64,000 nt of DNA from Arthrobacter pullicola. Lineage in GTDB: Bacteria > Actinomycetota > Actinomycetes > Actinomycetales > Micrococcaceae. Made by a program: the position numbers and the translations under genes. Location: assembly GCF_014836875.1 (NCBI RefSeq), contig NZ_JACSQC010000002.1, positions 591,596-655,595 on the forward strand, given 5' to 3'. The notes beneath the pieces are model-generated. The model was given only the letters and a program-made list of their open reading frames with translations. It was not told the origin of the DNA and searched no databases. Positions within the stretch are counted from its first letter, which is position 1. Each line of letters starts with the position of its first letter. Positions 61,196-64,000 of this stretch are shown in pieces.

Positions 61196-61311
61196 TTGGC
61201 ATCAATTATCGGCGCGCTTTGCCCAAAAGCCGGGGAGGCTCACGGCGCGCCCTTTCGCTGGCCAGTGCCGGCGCGTAAATTCGGTGGTGCAACCCCTCAC
61301 GAGGAGAACCC

Positions 61312-62313
61312 ATGGCCACCGGCAAGAACACAATCCCCACCGGTCCCAAGCAGGCGAATGGGAAACGGCCTGCCGCATCCGACGGTGCAGACCCAAAAGT
61401 GTCCGTTGCGGAGGACTATGCAGCGGAACTCGATGAGCTGGAGGAATTGGACTCCAAGACTGCGGTTATTAAAGAAAAGGGCGATGACGCCGCTTGGACG
61501 CATAACTATCCGTATGACAAGAAGCTGTCCCGCCGGTCCTATAACCAGCAGAAGCGCCAGCTGCAGATCGAGCTGCTGAAAATGCAGCTCTGGGTCAAAG
61601 AAACCGGCCAGAAGATGCTGATCATCTTCGAAGGCCGCGATGCCGCCGGAAAAGGCGGCGCGATCAAGCGGTTCAACGAACACCTGAATCCCCGCGGCGC
61701 CCGCATCGTCGCACTGGAAAAGCCCTCCGATCAGGAACGCACGCAGTGGTATTTCCAGCGGTACGTCGCCCGGCTGCCCAGCGGCGGGGAGATCGTGATG
61801 ATGGACCGTTCCTGGTACAACCGTGCCGGCGTCGAACGCGTGATGAACTACTGCACCCCCGCCCAGTATCTGGAGTTCATGCGGGAAGTACCCGAGCTGG
61901 AACGCATGCTGGTGAACTCGGGCGTGCTGGTGCGCAAACTGTGGTTCTCGGTGGGACGGGCGGAGCAGCTGGCCCGGTTTGCCGCGCGCGAAACAGATCC
62001 GGTCAAACAGTGGAAGCTCTCCCCCACTGACCTGGCCAGCCTGGACAAGTGGGACGACTACACGCAGGCCAAGGAAGCCATGTTCTTCTACACGGACACC
62101 GGCGACGCGCCGTGGACGGTGGTGAAATCCAACGACAAGAAGCGGGCCCGGCTCGAGGCGATGCGCTTTGTCCTGCACGGGGTGGACTATCCGAACAAGG
62201 ACCTGAGCGTCGCGCACGCTCCGGACCAGCTGATCGTGGGTCCGGCAGCCAGTCATTACGAGGAAGGCGAAGAGCCCAACGGAATGTTTCCCGTGGTCAA
62301 ACCGCAGAACTGA
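61312..62313 (+). CDS. ppk2: Polyphosphate kinase 2 (PPK2)
   Basis: A 333-residue kinase that uses polyphosphate to phosphorylate nucleoside mono- or diphosphates. Walker A is FEGRDAAGKGGAIKRFNEHL (about residue 103), the lid/Arg region follows, and Walker B is VMMDRSWYNRAGVERVM. An acidic N-terminal region (DELEELDSKT) precedes the single PPK2 domain. ATG start with GAGGAG upstream. Typical length for a one-domain PPK2. Confidence 0.93.
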   Translation: MATGKNTIPTGPKQANGKRPAASDGADPKVSVAEDYAAELDELEELDSKTAVIKEKGDDAAWTHNYPYDKKLSRRSYNQQKRQLQIELLKMQLWVKETGQKMLIIFEGRDAAGKGGAIKRFNEHLNPRGARIVALEKPSDQERTQWYFQRYVARLPSGGEIVMMDRSWYNRAGVERVMNYCTPAQYLEFMREVPELERMLVNSGVLVRKLWFSVGRAEQLARFAARETDPVKQWKLSPTDLASLDKWDDYTQAKEAMFFYTDTGDAPWTVVKSNDKKRARLEAMRFVLHGVDYPNKDLSVAHAPDQLIVGPAASHYEEGEEPNGMFPVVKPQN

Positions 62314-62364
62314 TGCGGTCAGCGTTGCATATGATGACTGGGTGACTGCTACCCGAAGACTCCC

Positions 62365-63102
62365 ATGAGTTCGCGCCTGCACAGCCTGGTCATCGAATCG
62401 CTCGGGCGGAGAATTGTTTCCTGCGAGCTGGCTCCCGGCGACACCATGCTCTCCGAACAGCTCGAGTCGGAGCTGAATGTCTCCCGGTCTGTTGCCCGTG
62501 AGGCTGTCCGGGTGCTGCAATCCCTTGGTTTGGTGGAAACCGTCAAACGGGTGGGGATCCGGGTGCTTCCGGAAACATCCTGGAACGTGTTCGATCCCTA
62601 CATTGTGCGGTGGCGGCTCGCAGCCAAGTCGGGCAAGGGCGCTCAGCTGAGGTCCCTGACCGAGCTGCGTTCCGCCGTCGAGCCTGCTGCCGCGGAGCTT
62701 GCGGCGCAACACGCTCCGGAGGATATGGCCGCCGAGCTTATGGCTGTTGCCGCGAAGATGCGTGCTGTGGGCCGTGCCGGGGATCTGCAGCAGTTTTTGG
62801 AGCTGGATATTCACTATCACGCTCTGGTTCTGGCGGCGTCGGGGAATGAAATGTTCAGTCAGATGCAATCCATGATCGCTGAGGTCCTTCGCGGCCGGAC
62901 CGATTACGGGCTCATGCCCACTCATCCACACGAAGAAGCGCTGCAATGGCACGTCGACGTCGCCAACGCCATCCAGGCGGGTCAGCCCGAAGCGGCGCGT
63001 GCTGCGATGGACCAGATCATGCGGCGGACAAAGTCTGAGGTCGAGGGTGTCTGGAAGGACGAGCCGCGGATCTTTACGCAGCCGGAGGTTTTGGAGGGGT
63101 AG
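62365..63102 (+). CDS. FadR/FCD GntR-family regulator (gluconate-type)
   Basis: A 245-residue transcription factor. The winged helix includes ESELNVSRSVAREAVRVLQS and the FCD domain has ELDIHYHALVLAASGNEMFS. It resembles regulators of gluconate or hexuronate genes, but no target genes are adjacent. ATG start, 51 nt after ppk2. Could be linked with genes beyond the region or act elsewhere. Confidence 0.88.
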   Translation: MSSRLHSLVIESLGRRIVSCELAPGDTMLSEQLESELNVSRSVAREAVRVLQSLGLVETVKRVGIRVLPETSWNVFDPYIVRWRLAAKSGKGAQLRSLTELRSAVEPAAAELAAQHAPEDMAAELMAVAAKMRAVGRAGDLQQFLELDIHYHALVLAASGNEMFSQMQSMIAEVLRGRTDYGLMPTHPHEEALQWHVDVANAIQAGQPEAARAAMDQIMRRTKSEVEGVWKDEPRIFTQPEVLEG

Positions 63103-63443
63103 TTGTGCTGGCCGGGCTCGGGGTGGCGCGGGAGCGGAGCGTGGCGGCGCGGGCGCGGGCGGGGAGCGGCCCGAGCGCGGAGCGCGACGGAGGAGCGGCC
63201 GGGCGCGGGGCGCGACGGCGGCGCGGCCGGCGCGCGGAGCGCGGAGCGGCGGCGTGATGGCGGAGGCGCGGAGTCCAACGGAGCTGCGGTGCCGGAGCGG
63301 CAGCGGAGCGAGCGAGCAGCGACCACTGCTGCTCCCTACTCTTGTCCTCCACAGGTTCCGATCTGCACCAGTAGCTGGGATTTTTATCCACATTTGGGTC
63401 TTCCACTGGCCCCGGATCGGCTGCTGGTTTCTAGCCTTTGACC
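63103..63443. other. GC-extreme repetitive intergenic region
   Basis: No gene is supported in these 341 nt. The left 200 nt consist almost only of G and C with many GCGGAGCG and GCGCGGGC repeats; the right part becomes normal and carries the DUF222 promoter (TAGCCT 6 nt before its ATG). Open frames on both strands are products of the base composition. Confidence 0.6.
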
Positions 63444-64000
63444 ATGTTGGAGATGGAAGCGGAACTACGGGGCGGAACTCATTGGGCAGGTCCCGAGGTG
63501 CCAAAGGCGCACCCGAAACGCCGTACTCCGGCGAACCGTCCTTTTCACCCCGAGTCCACAGATGTTCTCTCGGATCCCGCAGATGCGAATACGTTCTCTG
63601 ATCGGGGAACCACCGGCCCGTCCCGCCAGCATGCAGCCCGTTCCCGAGTCGTCGAAGTCCGTGAGTGGGTTCGCCTCTTGGAGGACAGCGACTCTGATGT
63701 AATCCGCCTGAGCGATTCGGACCTGATTGACCTGACGCGGGTTTTGGAAGAACTGAAGTCTGCGGCAGCCGCGGTGCAGGCTCGTGCGGCTGCTGCGTTT
63801 GATGCTTCCCAGCGGCAGGCACAGGCCCGGGCCGGGATCCCGCCGACCCAGCTCGGGCGCGGTATCGGAACGCAGATCGCACTGGCCCGGAGGGACTCAC
63901 CCCACCGCGGCGGCAGGCACCTAGGCCTCGGCAAAGCCCTGGTCCACGAAATGCCCCACACCCTGGCCGCCTTATCCACTGGAGTCCTCAGCGAATGGCG
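63444..64000 (+). CDS. DUF222 (13E12-type) HNH protein, N-terminal part; runs off right edge
   Basis: An uninterrupted frame of 185 codons from ATG 63444 to the right edge. A variable N-terminus (MLEMEAELRGGTHWAGPEVP) leads into the DUF222 domain, with LSDSDLIDLTRVLEELKSAA, AARAAAAFDASQRQAQ and ALARRDSPHRGGRHLGLGKA. Such proteins usually end in an HNH nuclease domain, which is beyond the edge. They are multicopy in Arthrobacter and mycobacteria and are related to the REP13E12 repeats. TAGCCT lies 6 nt before the ATG, so it may be leaderless. Confidence 0.85.
   Translation, partial: MLEMEAELRGGTHWAGPEVPKAHPKRRTPANRPFHPESTDVLSDPADANTFSDRGTTGPSRQHAARSRVVEVREWVRLLEDSDSDVIRLSDSDLIDLTRVLEELKSAAAAVQARAAAAFDASQRQAQARAGIPPTQLGRGIGTQIALARRDSPHRGGRHLGLGKALVHEMPHTLAALSTGVLSEW

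Noticed and set aside
61297..63900. Long minus-strand open frame (867 codons) opposite ppk2 and the GntR gene
   Set aside because: Antisense to two confidently assigned genes and crosses a low-complexity GC block; no recognisable domain.
1..64000. tRNA or rRNA genes
   Set aside because: No cloverleaf-like segment with CCA end or conserved rRNA stretch was noticed on reading both strands; a tRNAscan run would settle this.

Overview
The window is high-GC chromosomal DNA from an actinobacterium, most likely Arthrobacter or a close Micrococcaceae relative. The signs are GC-rich codon use, many GTG and TTG starts, probable leaderless transcripts (a TANNNT box 6-7 nt before the start codon), Excalibur-domain lipoproteins and a DUF222 (13E12-type) HNH gene at the right edge. 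Genus is an inference; there is no rRNA or tRNA gene. Several genes are set here with starts shorter than the longest open frame, chosen by ribosome-binding site, operon overlap or family alignment.

Left part (1-10.7 kb): accessory and defence DNA. A long minus-strand frame (1-1542, open at the left edge, McrB-like by context) is followed by a GntR / lipoprotein / LldD block. Next come a C5-cytosine methyltransferase paired with a NotI-family restriction endonuclease (5.1-7.2 kb), and a two-gene set resembling Kiwa (KwaA membrane protein, KwaB DUF4868 protein; 8.2-9.7 kb). Base composition here is visibly more AT-rich than the rest, and about 1 kb on each side of the Kiwa pair has no convincing intact gene, which fits horizontally acquired DNA.

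10.7-23.8 kb: a catabolic cluster around a divergent promoter at 18.15-18.2 kb. It holds a ProP-type transporter, a semialdehyde dehydrogenase, an FAD/Fe-S oxidoreductase, a class III aminotransferase, a D-2-hydroxyacid dehydrogenase, an ectoine-hydrolase-like M24 protein, a class I aminotransferase, an M20 deacylase and a GntR regulator. The set maps well onto ectoine degradation. One 17-nt motif (15/17 identical) lies both in the divergent promoter and upstream of the GntR gene. 24-28.6 kb: a ChvE/GguA/GguB-type sugar importer. 28.8-35.7 kb: an Fbp-type ABC importer interleaved with three phosphohydrolases, which suggests uptake of an organophosphorus compound. 36.5-41.3 kb: a membrane protein, flavohaemoglobin, a large DUF4190/DUF4352-type protein and thiol peroxidase.

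41.6-49.9 kb: an aromatic (phenylpropanoid or methoxybenzoate) module. It has a coniferyl-alcohol-dehydrogenase-like SDR, an aldehyde dehydrogenase, an MFS importer, an MBL hydrolase, an IclR regulator, a CYP199-like P450 and its PDR-type reductase. Two identical-form palindromes (CTTTCC-N7-GGAAAG) mark two of its promoter regions. 50-64 kb: housekeeping and accessory genes (DUF202 pair, DinB, ArsR-AHSA1 operon, glyoxalases, TetR/MBL pair, yeast-type cytosine deaminase, LLM oxidoreductase, GluQ, Ddn-like protein, HNH-Excalibur nuclease, PPK2, FadR-type regulator, DUF222). A recurring oddity is in-frame minisatellites, often with a 15-nt period, that add low-complexity tails or leaders to proteins.
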